Origin: Tolypocladium sp. Sup5 PDA-1 | Taxonomy: Eukaryota; Ascomycota; Sordariomycetes; Hypocreales; Ophiocordycipitaceae | NCBI GenBank assembly: GCA_000750105.3 | Contig: JPHH03000047.1 | Coordinates: 1-64,000 of the forward strand | DNA length: 64,000 bases | Direction: 5' to 3' | Shown here: in pieces, positions 47,621 through 59,537 of the stretch | Layout of the letters: each line of letters starts with the position of its first letter | Numbering within the stretch: position 1 is the first letter of the stretch | Notes under the pieces: model-generated | Seen by the model: the letters and a program-made list of their open reading frames with translations, nothing else | What the model was told of the DNA's origin: nothing | Database searches by the model: none | Translations under genes and position numbers: made by a program

Positions 47621-48333
47621 GGTGCTGGAGCAGGTAGGTGTAATAGTACGACTATGGGGAGACGAGAACTTGTCCGAGACGGTCAAAGAATAGGGACGGG
47701 TGAATGTATATTCTCGCCAAATCAATCAGGTTCACACTGACGAGGCGAGTAAAAGTATCTTAACAGCGAAGCCACACGGCACTCGCGACAGATGCCTCGG
47801 CTCGAATGGATCGCGGGGTATATAACTGCCTCGGCTCTAGGAGGGGCAGATCTTCAAGTAGGAACCAGAAACGAACGAACCATCCGTTTCACAGACTGAA
47901 AGGCCTGGTCAATAGCCACACTCAGCCGCCCCGGAAGCGGAGTTGTGACGTTATCATTAGCTCAGCTCGAGGGATTAATGTTGGAGTTGGTCAGTTAGGG
48001 TCGTTGGCTGACAGCCGCATCCGCAAGTAGCCTACCCTGGAGCTCCCGAGCTTCGCGCGCCTTGGATGTTTTGCGAAGCGCAATGTTGTTTACGGCATGA
48101 TTGAATGCAAATCTTTTCTGATGGCGAGATGTCAACCTCTAGAAAAGAAAACTGACATTTATAAGCAGCCATCCTAGCTATAGGCTGTTAGACTGAACTT
48201 TGTATGCCAACTAGAACCAAGACACCCACAATCAATCAATATCATAAGCAGCCCAGGGTCTCGGGGAAAGGGTCAACTTTACATCTTCTCAACTGCCAAA
48301 AGTCATTCCCGCCCAACGTCATTCCTGCCCACC
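47621..48333. other. Intergenic
   Basis: Holds the promoter of the minus-strand esterase. No other gene supported; the open frame at 47806-48030 lacks coding signatures. Confidence 0.5.
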
Positions 48334-48830
48334 ATGGAGACTGTTCTAGTGGTCGGAGCAACTGGGAATATCGGCGTATCAGCCGTCAAGGCTGCGTTGT
48401 GCGCCAACCGCAGCGTCTTGGCCATTGTCCGGAACCGAGATTCGCCGACAAACTCGTCAGGCACATTGGGTCGTCCGAGGGCATCAATTTCGTTGAAGCC
48501 AATGTCCTCTCGGACTCGAGGGTACGAGGTGTTGTTGAATAAGTCCGAGCGGGCAAGCTGCTATCTTTCCAGCATGTGTATTCCTGTGGTTGATTACCCG
48601 TCATACTCACTAGTCAACGTTTGTTACCAACATTTCAACAAAGTTGGCGGCGGGTACACGACAACTCCCCCCAAGGACATCACCACCAGCCAACTGCGCT
48701 ACAACATGAACACCTCCTTCGAGTCCAACTTCTATAAGCCCTTCCAATCCTCAAGTCAACCTGACACCTTTCTGACAAAAGACTCGCAGTCGCCTATCGG
48801 AATACCATTGGCTACTTGTTCTTAAGGATT
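48334..48830 (+). pseudogene. Broken NmrA/SDR-like Rossmann-fold gene
   Basis: It begins METVLVVGATGNIG, a glycine-rich NAD(P)-binding start of NmrA-like or atypical short-chain dehydrogenases. The frame then shifts near 48438: the expected continuation (FADKLVRHIG, NFVEANVLSD) is in another frame and meets TAA at 48540. Later pieces (YTTTPPKDITTSQLRYNMN; then LAVAYRNTIGYL in a third frame) follow family order. So at least three frame breaks separate recognisable parts of one gene. No splice sites reconcile them. It is a decayed oxidoreductase or isoprenoid/quinone-type reductase gene. Confidence 0.65.
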
Positions 48831-49499
48831 GGTTACATACAGAGAATGCATTTACTCGACCCAAAGGTCTATCTTCCTTAACCACGCTTTAACTTTAAGC
48901 TCTCGTGCCTGAATCAGTCCCATTGCGTACGCTGAAAATCTACCGCCTGACTGCAGCACAATATCGGGTTACTGGTCTTCCTTGCTGTCCCACGGAGAGT
49001 CATTCTTCCACATGAACTCGTCCCTCGGCTTCTCCGACGATATGATCACTACGCACGAGTGATCGCTAGCGCTCAAGCTCCAATGCGATAGAGTTCTCGG
49101 GCTAGAAACACAGGGCTGGATCAGTTCGGTTGGTTGCTTAAACTACCAGATTCCTGCGGGCAGCCTTGTTTCCTTGCCACCTGCATAAATCGTCTACGAA
49201 ACCCGGCTATCGGGACACATCCCGAGATTGCCATTCGAGAAAAAACGAACCAATGATGACTGCAGCGCAACCTGTAGATCATTAGAGCTAACATCTTAAT
49301 ATATGGCAACCAATATATAGGTACTGTCGAAGACCAGTTCATTGCCTCTCGGTATTGTCCTGTCACACGGCTCAAAGCCCTTTCTTTCATTTGGTATGTC
49401 AAACACCCGACTCAACCAACAGACGCCACCTCCGCTCCCGCCTCGGTGAGCCTGTTAATAATCGAGGCGACGTACCGATCATGCCGATCCTTGCATGGC
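48831..49499. other. Intergenic
   Basis: Possibly further decayed remains of the Rossmann-fold gene up to about 49.05 kb. No other gene supported. Confidence 0.4.
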
Positions 49500-49911
49500 C
49501 TACACGCACTCTATGGTCCAGCTCTTGATGCCCCCAGCCGAGCCATAGCACTTCTTCCAAGTGACATTTTCCTTCCCAGTCTTGCAATTCTCATCAGTGT
49601 AGAAGTAAACTGTTATGGTATAAAATGCGTCAGTTGTCAGTGACAGAGGCTGCATTTGGTTGCTACCCACGCTTGCAGTTCGAATTGATGTTCGCCGTCG
49701 ACACGGACTTGACGTCAACGCGGGGAATCCTTTTGCATTCGTTGGGCTTCACATCGTCTTGGTCGATGGCCACAAGGCCGAGATGCTGCGAGAGGCAGTC
49801 TCTCGCGGCGTATATACGGTAGTCGGCAAGGTGCAGGCTGCGATCAACAGAGGCGGCATTACTGCCCACAGCGAGGGCGACGGCGGACGCGATGGCCAAG
49901 TTTAAGCGCAT
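49500..49911 (-). CDS. Small secreted cysteine-rich protein, 116 aa
   Basis: Two exons: 49911-49671 and 49609-49500, joined in frame across a 61-bp intron with a GTGGGT donor and CAG acceptor. Residues about 1-19 are a signal peptide (ends GSNA). Six cysteines lie in the mature chain, four of them in the second half (NSNCK, DENCKTG, KKCYG, IECV*). The last residue is one after the final Cys. The intron placement is supported by the protein-like flow across it. This size and Cys content fit fungal effectors or secreted antimicrobial proteins; the family is not recognised. An ATG 18 bp upstream is in frame but would put charged residues before the signal core. Confidence 0.65.
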
Positions 49912-51333
49912 CTTCACAGTGATTGTCAAATACGAGCTTGTGTGGGAGATGTTGCAGTAAGGCGTCGCTTGAAAAACGAAACTGACCTTTCTAGGTCGGT
50001 TGGTAGTGCCTGTTCTGCTCCTGGTTCGAGAGGCTTGTTTGACGGGCAGTCCACCTTACTATAGTCATCCGCAAGTTTACATGCGACAAACTGAAGTCCC
50101 ACTGTTGTGGAGCAAATGAATACGAGCTCATTTGCATGCGTCGACAGCTGCGGAAATAGCGCCTGGCAGAAGTCATCGATGTAAGTCGAAAGACGGCTAT
50201 GCAACTCAAATGTCTCACCGACAACATGATCCGCGATTTCATTGGCAAACAAGCTGTATACGGCTCTTGCAAATGGAATTATGATGACCCATTTCCAAGG
50301 TACAATTTTGACCATCTGGCGAGGGAAGATTCAGGTGCGCCTGTGGTGATGCAAGGAATGCTGCGGTCCAGCATTGTGTCAACGACAGAATACGAAAAGA
50401 ACCGGTCGCCCAACTCCCACACGAACCCCAATGGCGAGTTCTTTCCCTACCTCCCAAATCTCAGCTCAGCTTACGAGAGCCGCAACAAGTCCAATGGTCA
50501 CAAGAGTGGGTGCCATGACGACCGAGCGTGGAGTGTCTTACAAGGGGACTTCAAGGGCAAAGTTGTTGTGTTTGTCAATATGGCTTGATGAAGCAGGATC
50601 TTCAAAGCGGCCGTGAGTCATGAGAGCCTTTCGCCATGGATCCTGGTATCCCATCTATGAAGCAATGGTTTCAGTCGCTACATTGCGTTCATAGTGCCAG
50701 TGAGCAGTCATATTGCATACAGGGGGCAAACGTTGCAGCAGGACAAACAGCGTCAGCAATCATACCGCACGGTGTACATGTCAGTGGTCGCCGCCCGGCA
50801 TCCGCCTCAATTGGATCCGACGTCAGCTTACCAACGAATACGATGTCTAGTCATTGGCGCCCACGCCCCGAGAAACACGAACATTCCTCGGTGCTTGCTG
50901 AATTGGTCAACACCGAACCAAAGTTCTCCAATCCCTTTATCGTACAGCTCCCGGTAAGCTGGAGTGCTGCAGCAGCGTTCAAGTGCTGTCGGTTCATACT
51001 ACGCAATAAGAAGAAGTCCGGACTACTTTTGGGCAGGCGGCATGTCGACCGTTGTCTCCATGGCAACATTGATACCCAGGTGGATGTCTGAAGGCCTCAC
51101 TGCCGCCTATTTTCAGATGCGGAGCATGGGCAACAAAATCAAGGCGGCCCGGCAAAAGACAGATTAGATAGAAGCTGACCCTGCGCAGATTGCGCCAATG
51201 ACTTAACCCTACCCTATACGTACAAAGACTAACGACTGCGTTGTGCGAGAGGCACATCCTTCCTTGTATTCTTACTTTCTTGGCATGCGATTGTTAAGAA
51301 AGTAGCTTAATTTTACACCAATTCGACTAACAA
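49912..51333. other. Unresolved region, possible decayed gene
   Basis: Several open frames overlap on both strands (minus 50315-49926; plus 50199-50588; plus 50636-51091 and 50964-51167). The last ends like a real protein (FQMRSMGNKIKAARQKTD) and a possible donor GTAAGC lies near 50953, but I could not join exons into a consistent gene or name a family. Treated as unresolved. Confidence 0.35.
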
Positions 51334-53096
51334 GTGCACCTCAAATCGTTGCGGCCGCGCTTTGCGCAGGCTCCGGCAGCGGCCATGGCATCTGCCACGA
51401 CTGGCTCGCATGCCTCTTCAGATCCCTTTGATCTGGGTATCCATACCCCGCCTAATCTCGCTGGGCTAGCTCGTGCATCCCTGCTCCGAAACAGTTCCCC
51501 GGTTGTGAGCCGTCCCATTGGTGTCTCACATGCGCTTCGGCGGCCTGCGCAGACGCCGTCCTCGCCCCTCGTTCGACTCTCCAATGCTGCCGCCACGGAA
51601 GGAGCGCAGTGTGAAGCCACCCCGATCCGGCCCGTCTCCGCCGAGTCCGTTAACCTCTAGCCGGTCTCTATTTGTGAAGCGGCTAACAGGCTCGCCCGTG
51701 AACAAATAGAGGCCTACAATGTGAAATTGACGGTCTTCCGAGCCTTCTGCGAATTATTTGAACAGACTGCGAAACAATTCACGTCCGGACTCGAACATAG
51801 CTTTACAGGTCAATTCTCTAGCAGCTTTCTCGACTTTTAGAGCCAAGCACTCTCCGACCTCAAGTCGGCGCCCGCGCCGACGTACAGCAGCATCGCCGCC
51901 GGCCGCATAATAAACCACCCCTCCGGGGGCCACACGGCCGCTGCTGCTGCAGCCCCGTAGCAACAACGACCACAATAATCAACTTCCCGTCTCCAGGGAC
52001 GACCGATCCCCGCCCCACCCAAGGAAGACCTCCGGGTCTTCGTGCGACTCGAGGCCGGAGCACCGGCGAGAGACCATAGCAGCTATGCAATCCGGACCCA
52101 CATCGCCGCCAAAGTCGGCATCGACCTACACCGGGTTCCGGCTGCCTTTAAGGTGAATTCGGGATGGGCCATCCGGACAACGGATGCTGCCATAAGAGAC
52201 CTCATCGTCCAGCGACAGTCGGAATGGTCGGAAGATCTAGATGCGGCGTCCGTGGAAGTTGGCCAGAAATGGTTCACGTACGTCGTGTCCAACTGCCCCC
52301 GCAGACTTACAGACCTGCAGGGGAACGAAGTCAACTACGATGTAGCCGTCAAAGACGAGATCGCCTGCCAGACCGGGTGCATACCCATTAGCATCCGCGC
52401 TAGCCGGCACGATACGAATGACCTTCCGAGTAAGACACTTATTGTGTCCTTCCTCGAACCTACGCAGAGACCGTGGAGACTCTTCGGCTCTAGCCGACTC
52501 GCCCGATACATCGACAAACCAAGCATGCCCAGCCAGTGCGACAAGTGCTGGGACTTTCATGCTCGACATAGCTGCGACCGACAACCGTCCTGTAAGCGCT
52601 GTGGAAAGAACAGCCATAGCAGCGAAGCCTGCAAGGTCCCTGAGCAGTGCGCAAACTGCCTCGGCCCTCATGCTGCAGACTTCTCGAAATGCCCTGCGCG
52701 TCCGAAGCGATCCCATGGCATATTCCGCCGCCTCACTAGGGAAGAGAAAATCCTCGTCCGACACCTGAACAGCCCGAGCGACATCCCGCCGGATCGCTAC
52801 CCCGTACCCCCGGGTGCATTGGGTCGCATTCTCCCGAAGTAGAGGAACGCCTCCACGATAGCAGCACTAACTCTGAGGCAACCAGCACCACTCAGCCCGA
52901 CGACCCGGAAATAGAGCATCGAGACGATAGGTCACGAGGCGAAAGCGTAACCTCGGTCCTAAGCTCGACCAGAACCATATCCCCGTTATACATTATAGTG
53001 GCCACGATACCTCAGCCCCAAAGCGAGGACGACGAACCCAGACCCGCCTCTCCCTCAAAGAAGCGACGCATCAGCCCTATAACGCTATCACCATAA
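51334..53096 (+). mobile_element. LINE ORF1 (gag-like), damaged
   Basis: The clearest part is an uninterrupted 266-aa frame at 52042-52842. It carries three zinc-knuckle-like clusters near its end (CDKCWDFHARHSC; CKRCGKNSHSSEAC; CANCLGPHAADFSKC), typical of ORF1 nucleic-acid-binding proteins of Tad1/I-type LINEs. An upstream frame (51334-51660) is separated by several TAG/TAA codons at 51.66-52.0 kb. After 52842 the protein continues in another frame to a stop near 53096, so there is also a frameshift. Compared with ORF2, C-to-T damage here is light. Confidence 0.8.
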
Positions 53097-56000
53097 CAAG
53101 ATACCCCCGCGCAAACTAAAGCGACAAGAAGACACTACGAGTCTTCCAAGCTAACGTAGGCAAGATTTCGCTAGCACATGACTATGCCCTTGCCCTCGCC
53201 GACTCCGAATAATATAACATAGTCTTACTATAGGAGCCATAGACCGAAACTAAGGATAGACGATGCATTACCAAAACCCATCCTACCTACGACACCTTCT
53301 CCCTAGTCGATAGCTAGGTCGACAACAATACCCGGCCGAGAGTTATAACCTATATTCGACGCAGACCTAGTCTAATGGTAGACCAAAAGAGGCCTGCGGC
53401 AACCCGTGACATTCTCTAGCTCACTATCAATAATATCACAATAGCAAACTTCTACTAGCAACCGTTCTACGATAAAGCACTAGACATACTGCTTTAGTGG
53501 GCTCCGCTGGATAAGTGCCTGGTAGTAGGCGACTTTAACGCTAAGCACTATAATTGGCAGACTGGCCGGCTCGAGGGCCGTGGCGAAGATATAGCCTCGT
53601 GGGCATTAGATAATAGTCTAAGCTTGCTTAATCCTATCGATGTCCCGATAAATCCACACGGCAACACGATAGACCTCGCCTTCTCTAATATACCTCTAGC
53701 CGATGCTATCGTAGAAGACCATTTAGCCACCAGCTCCGACTACTTTACGCTTAGCGTTACACTACTAGAGCTTATTCCTATCCCCTCGTCAATAGGGAAA
53801 GTTCGCCTTGGCTCCGACGACGACCTAAAGCGCTTCGTCGAAATAGTCGAATCTAGGGCAGCGGCCATCCCGGCTATAGCAGCGACCCCCCATGAGCTAG
53901 ATACCCTAGCCTCGGCGCTCGTGGGTCTTCTTCAATCCGTAGCTAAGGCCGCCGGCCGACCTATTCGTAAGGGAACACACAGTGCGCCTTAGTAGACGGA
54001 AGAATGCGCACTTGCCGCAGTAGAATACCGCGCGTTCAGGAGGGTATACCCTCTCGGATTTAATCAAGAGGTTCAGATTGCAAAGAGAGACTTCTAGAAA
54101 GTCATGCGCCGAGCTAAACGGCTCTACTAGCGCAACCTAATTGATAGCTTTACTAATAGCGCCTCCGTTTTCAAAGCAGTCCGTTAGCTAAGGTCACCGG
54201 GTGCTTTCCAACCACCTCCTCTACAGGTAGACGATATAGTCTATAAGACGCAGCTAGACAAAGCCAACGCCTTACGACGGGCGACGCTCGAACGCCGTAC
54301 CGCAGAAGATAATATAATAGATCCGTGGATACCTATCGACACGGAAAGGACAATCCCTTTCACTTAGTATATCTCACAGGAAGAAGTCCGCGACGCTACC
54401 CTACGCACGGGAAATACTTCCCCGGGCTCCGATAATATCACGGTCAAAATGCTCTATGCCGTCTAGCACGCGATTGGATGTCTTGTCCACCGGCTATATG
54501 AGGGCTGCCTCACTACCGGCTACCACCCGAAGCCATTTAGAGAAGCAGAAGTGGTCATGATCGCAAAGCCAGGACGGAGAGACCTCTCGACGCCCCGCGC
54601 TTGGCGGCCCATCTCCCTTCTGTCCTGCCTCGGCAAGGGCCTCGAACGGCTAATCGCGCGTCGCCTAGCATAGGCTTCCATCCACTACGGCGTACTACAC
54701 CCGCAGCAAGCTAGAGCACTGCCGAAACGGTCCGCCGTCGACCTCGTTGCCGCCCTAATACACGATATCAAAGAGGCCTTCGCCCGCAAACAAGTCGCCA
54801 CGTTAGTGACCATAGATATCTAAGGCGCTTTCGATACAGTTCTCCGCAACAGGCTCATCCTCCGGCTCCGAGAGCAGGGATGGCCTCTAAACCTTGCTCG
54901 ATAGGTTAGATCTTTTATGCATGACCGGTCGGCCCGCGTGCGCTACTAGGATATTATAACACCTTCATTACCCCTATAGTGCGGCCTACCTTAAGGATCG
55001 CCGGTCTCGCTTATACTCTTCCTACTATACACGGAGCCGATCTACCGCCTAGGCAACTCAAAGGGACGCTTCGGCTATATAGACGACACTAGTATCTTAT
55101 ATATAGGCAAAACTCTAGATAAGACCGCTATTAAAGCTTTACACTACGTCCACGAACTCGTGACGTAGGGCGCGGCGAACGGGATAGCTTTCGACCTAAA
55201 GAAGACTAAAGTCATGTACTTCTCCCGAACCACCCCTAAAGCCGCGCCGCCGGTCTTTCACGGCGATATAGAAAAGCGACCCGAACGTAGCATACGGTAG
55301 CTAGGTATCTAGCTAGACAGTACGTTAACTTTCAAGATCTATGTCGAGAAGTGGATGGCTAAAGCGCAAGCCGTGGCCTACTACCTTAGAGGATTGGCAA
55401 ACACTAAATATAGCCCTCTCCCGAGCGCCGTGCGAAGAGCCGTCCGTGCCTATATCGAACTAGTGCTACTCTACGGAGCAGAGGCATGGTACCCCGGTAT
55501 AACCTGCCCGCGATAGACATAGCCGACTAAGGAGGGTCTATCAAGGATACAATAACTTATACGGAGGATAAGTAAGTCGCTTAACGTATCTATGCGGGCT
55601 ATTCTACTAGTCTGGAGGACGACGCCTCTTAACGCCCTATACCGTGAGGCAGGCATACCACCGGTCCCGCAACTACTCGAGGCGCGTCGGATATGCTTCG
55701 CCGCCCGCCTTAAGTCTCTAGACAAAGCCCACCCGCTTGCGAAGCGAATAGTTCTGCCGAAAGCCCCTATTATACACAGGACGATCAAACGGAAGTACTA
55801 AGTACCGCGACAAAGCTTCTAAACTAGATTGCGGCGCGCCGACGAGCTGTTTCCCAGTTGCGCGAGACCCGCCCTACTCCCACGCAGATTCTATAATAGA
55901 TAGCAATAGCCCCTTCAAACCGCCTCCAAAGATAAGTCAGCGGCAGAGTTCCGAGACTAGCTTCGGTCAGTGAGCCCACAGACCCCGGTCGTCTATTCGG

Positions 56001-56823
56001 ACGGATCGCTCTCCTCGGAGGGAGCCGCCGGATATGGCTATGTCATACATCGAAACGGACTCACCGTCCTGAGCGGCAGCGGCCGCCTCGGCCCTGCTGA
56101 GGTCTTCGATGCCGAAGCAAAAGGCGCTTTAGAGGGACTGCGTGCCGCTCTAAGCCTCCCCGACCCGGAACGAATTATCGTATGCCTCGACAACCTCGCA
56201 GCCGCAACGTGCCTAAGAGGCATGCCATCCGACTCCTCCTAGGAAGTCTTCCTTAAATTCCAAGCTCTAGCCGCAGAATATGATGCCACAGAGGTCTACT
56301 AGATCCCCGGCCACACTAATATCTAAGGCAACGAGCAGGCAGACGCCTTAGCAAAGGCAGGAACCTGTTAACCCGAGCCTATAGGTGCTCTCCCGACACT
56401 AGCATATCTACGCAAGGCCGCTAGACAGTGGCCCAAAAACGCATTTAAAGCCTAGTAAGAAGCATCTGCACCCGAATAGTATAGAGCCCTAGGCCTTAAG
56501 CCCACGACTAGCTGTCTGCCTAAACTCGCACTCTCCCGACCTCTGCTCTACTATCTACTCGCAGCTAGAACCCATCATGGGGACTTTGCTAACTACCACG
56601 AGAGATTCAACCACGACGACGCGCGTTTGACGTGCTCATATAGTCGACGAAAAGAACCTAAACATCTCTTCTATTGTAGGAAGATCCTGCCGCGGCATCG
56701 GATAAGGCTTGCACCCTCACCGACTACGGTAGTCAACCGTGCAATAGGCAGAGACTTCGACCAGTTCGTCAAGCTAGCGAAGGCGAGCTCCTTCTTCGGA
56801 ACGGTTTGCCCTCGCCACTAGGC
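53097..56823 (+). mobile_element. LINE ORF2 (endonuclease-RT-RNase H), heavily mutated
   Basis: The frame is broken by many TAG codons (and at least one TAA) but the order of domains is clear. First an AP-type endonuclease (VFQANVGK near 53.14 kb; VVGDFNAKH near 53.53 kb; an open stretch 53624-53992). Then reverse transcriptase (RPISLLSCLGKGLERLIARR near 54.61 kb; DI*GAFDT near 54.82 kb with TAG for an ancestral Gln; GYIDDT near 55.08 kb where YADD is usual). Then RNase H (YSDGSLSSEGAAGYGYVIHR at about 56.0 kb; IPGHTNI*GNEQADALAKAG near 56.31 kb). A C-terminal Cys/His segment (CSYSRR...HLFYC) ends near 56823. This is the Tad1/I layout. The element cannot be active. Confidence 0.88.
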
Positions 56824-58735
56824 GACTGTACCTTTCCCTCTCCCTTCCTTTCCTTTGTCTGAACTCTTCTCTCGCCACGGTGAGGCGGAGGGTATTACAC
56901 CACCCTTTATCCGCCCGGGTCAGTTGAGGTTGCGCTTCGCAATCTCCGGCAACGGTCTCTTGCAGACCAATTAGAAAGACAACATAGCTATCGCGCCTGA
57001 ACGTCCCGCTAACGGGCAACAGGCTTAACAAAGAGCGCCTTAGAGCCGATGAAATGCTGGATGTTGGTTTTGTTTACATTTTACGGCGGAGCAGATGACG
57101 CGGAGGGGTTCTCATTTCGCTTGGGCGTTTTGTGGGCTGCCCCACTACAACCTGTATCGATATAGTAGACTGTAGACTTCCAGTAGCTCAGCACGTCCTG
57201 TGCCCCCTCGCGGGGACCTGAGCGGCCTAACAGCCGCTGGACGGAAAATACACATACATACATGCGTTGTGCGAGACTTGGTTAGCGGACGGTGGCAATC
57301 TTGCTATTGGATAATCGTTGCTATGGGGCTCAGGGCTATTTGGTCGGCGTCAATCAGATCTGCAGAGGCTGTATGCACTTCGAAGTTCACGTCGAGAGCC
57401 TGACTTGGTTCACCTGGAGCCACATATTGACCAACTCTGTTTTATATAAGATGTTCCAGCGTCCCATATTAATGTCCTTTTTAAGTGCGGTCTTGTAAAT
57501 GCAATCTTCCTGCCGCCATCTTTTAAATACAGACCCAACAAGAGTCGAGCAGAAACATAACTATAGCTAATTCAGCAAAGCTGTACAGAATCTGCAATTG
57601 TGAGACCACGCAAGTGGTGAGCCGCAGATTCTAGCTCTGCTGCTTTATGGGACTGTTTTTGAGTTCCGGATCATCCCGCCGAGCGTTGGCTGGCCAGATT
57701 CGCCAATTCGAGCGTTGACTGGCTGAACTTCAGCCGTTGGTTAACCCCGTGTCCGTGTGTGCGTGCCTTCCACGGCTCGTGATGCCTTCCAAAAGATGGC
57801 CGCGATGAGCATCGTCAGCAGCCATCATCAGCGTCGTCGTCGTCGTCGGTAGTAGCGCCATCTCTCTTGAGTCTTGGCGTCGGGCGTTACGGCTTCCTGT
57901 AGGAGGGAAAAGTGAATTACGCTACGAATTTAAGCCGCGAATTCACTACCCTCTATAAATTCACTACCCCCAGGATGGTCACGGAATTTACTACCCTAGT
58001 CCGTTGCTCAGTAACTATTTCGTCGAGCAGGTCTCTCTCAGCCCCCTCTCTCTTCTCTCTCCCTTATCGTCGCCTTGACCTTCGGCTACGACTACAACTT
58101 CGCTTCGTCTTCGAATACTGCTACCGTAGCTATCACCGCAACTATCGAGACACCACTCACTAGATCTACGGCTTGGCTTCCGCCGCCGTTAGGCTACCGC
58201 CCCTCCATAGGAAGCTGGGCGTGTAGAGTGTCGTGGCCCCTTAGAGTGAATGTCAGATCCCCTAGGCTAATCCCCTGAGCTGTTAATTCAACAGCAGCCT
58301 CGTCAGCAGCATCAATAGCGTCATCACCGGTAGCGTCGTCGTCGTATGGTATTGAGGGCAGGAAGTTAGGCGTGCAAGGTACCGTGGCCCCCTAGAGTTA
58401 ATTCCAGACCTCCCGAGCTAGCAATTTAATAGCATCGTCGGCGGCATCAACGGTAGCCTCAACGGCAGCACCAGCGGTAGCGGCACCGTCAGCGGCTTCA
58501 GTAGTTGCATCGCCAGTGGCATCGTCAGTGACACCAGCAGCAGTGGCATCGTCAGCGGCTTCTGTAGTGGCATTATCAGCGGCATCGGCAAAAGAGATAC
58601 GTATGCTTCCTATCCTGGATTTAATTGATCAACCTAGCGATTGACGATAGCTTCAACCGCCGCAGGGTAAGAGTGTCACAGGCGGCCAGCTTTGCTTACG
58701 CCTATGACAGCAGTCTTTTGCTGGCATCGGGTATT
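56824..58735. other. LINE 3' flank and intergenic
   Basis: The first 250 bases are probably the LINE 3' untranslated region; no poly(A) tail was seen. No gene supported in the rest. Confidence 0.4.
58200..58610. repeat. GCA/GTC-rich degenerate repeats with a 160-bp duplication
   Basis: Two related blocks start near 58211 (CTGGGCGTGTAGAG... GTGGCCCCTTAGAGT) and 58371 (TTAGGCGTGCAAGG... GTGGCCCCCTAGAGT). Each is followed by irregular runs of GCATCGTCAGCGGC-type trinucleotide units that become denser to 58.6 kb. No start codon and intact frame fit a protein, although the units would code Ala/Ser/Thr-rich sequence. Confidence 0.6.
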
Positions 58736-59400
58736 TTAATGCGAACCTCTGACAACCTCTCTCAATCTGCGGCGTGCTACACGGTTCCTTAACTCCAGCG
58801 GGAGCTGCTCCAGTCTCATGCCTACAAACACGTAAGATGCGACCGTGAAGATCTCTTCAAGGACAGCCATGCACAAAAATGTTGTGACGTCTCCAGTGAG
58901 CACGCCGAAATGGCGCCTTAGGCTTGGCACAAAGGTTCCCAGAATAGCATACAGAAACCGGGCCACCATGAAGGGCGCGCAGCACGCGAAGAGGACAAGC
59001 AGTTTGTGCTCGCTCTGAGGGATGGCTTTCCGTTTTTGCAGGAAAACCAGAGCCAACCACACGAAGGTGAGGTAGCACGCCACAAAGAGGATGACGGAGG
59101 CATCATTGGTTGCCAGAGTGGCCGATTCCGCGGACTTGGTGCTGCCATAGACGGCCAAGCAGATGCCGACGATCGAGATCAAGGAGAGAATGGAGAGAGC
59201 CATCTGGTTGATTGTATTGACGAGCTTGTTCCTGTTTTTACATATTAGGTTTTCCTGCACTTAATGCGGTGTCTCCGAAGAGAAGACAAACTAACCAAAC
59301 AACCCAAGGTTCAATAGCGTCAGCGGAGCCAGACCGATTCCCTGGCAAATGAGTGCGCCTCCATAGACCGATCGGGTCGGATAGTTGATAGAGGCGGGCT
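58736..59400 (-). pseudogene. Truncated fungal integral membrane protein (DUF7702-like)
   Basis: An intact 174-aa frame (59260-58736) has about four hydrophobic segments and the motif FMVARFLYAILGTF, typical of an uncharacterised ascomycete family of seven-helix membrane proteins. Upstream, YGGALICQGIGLAPLTLLNLG at about 59.36-59.30 kb is the preceding family segment, but its natural splice (GTTAGT donor, ACAG acceptor) does not restore frame, and the first helices are missing where the gene meets the ABC transporter promoter. So it looks 5'-truncated with a frame error. The family assignment is from memory. Confidence 0.55.
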
Positions 59401-59537
59401 GAAAGCATGCACCGCATGGGGATGGGATAATAGTAGCCAAAGACATGCGAATGGCAATTGATGTGCAGTACGGATACTGTACTTTGTAGCAACACCAAAT
59501 CAATCTGCGCCTAGGCCACAGAGAAACCTATGGTAGG

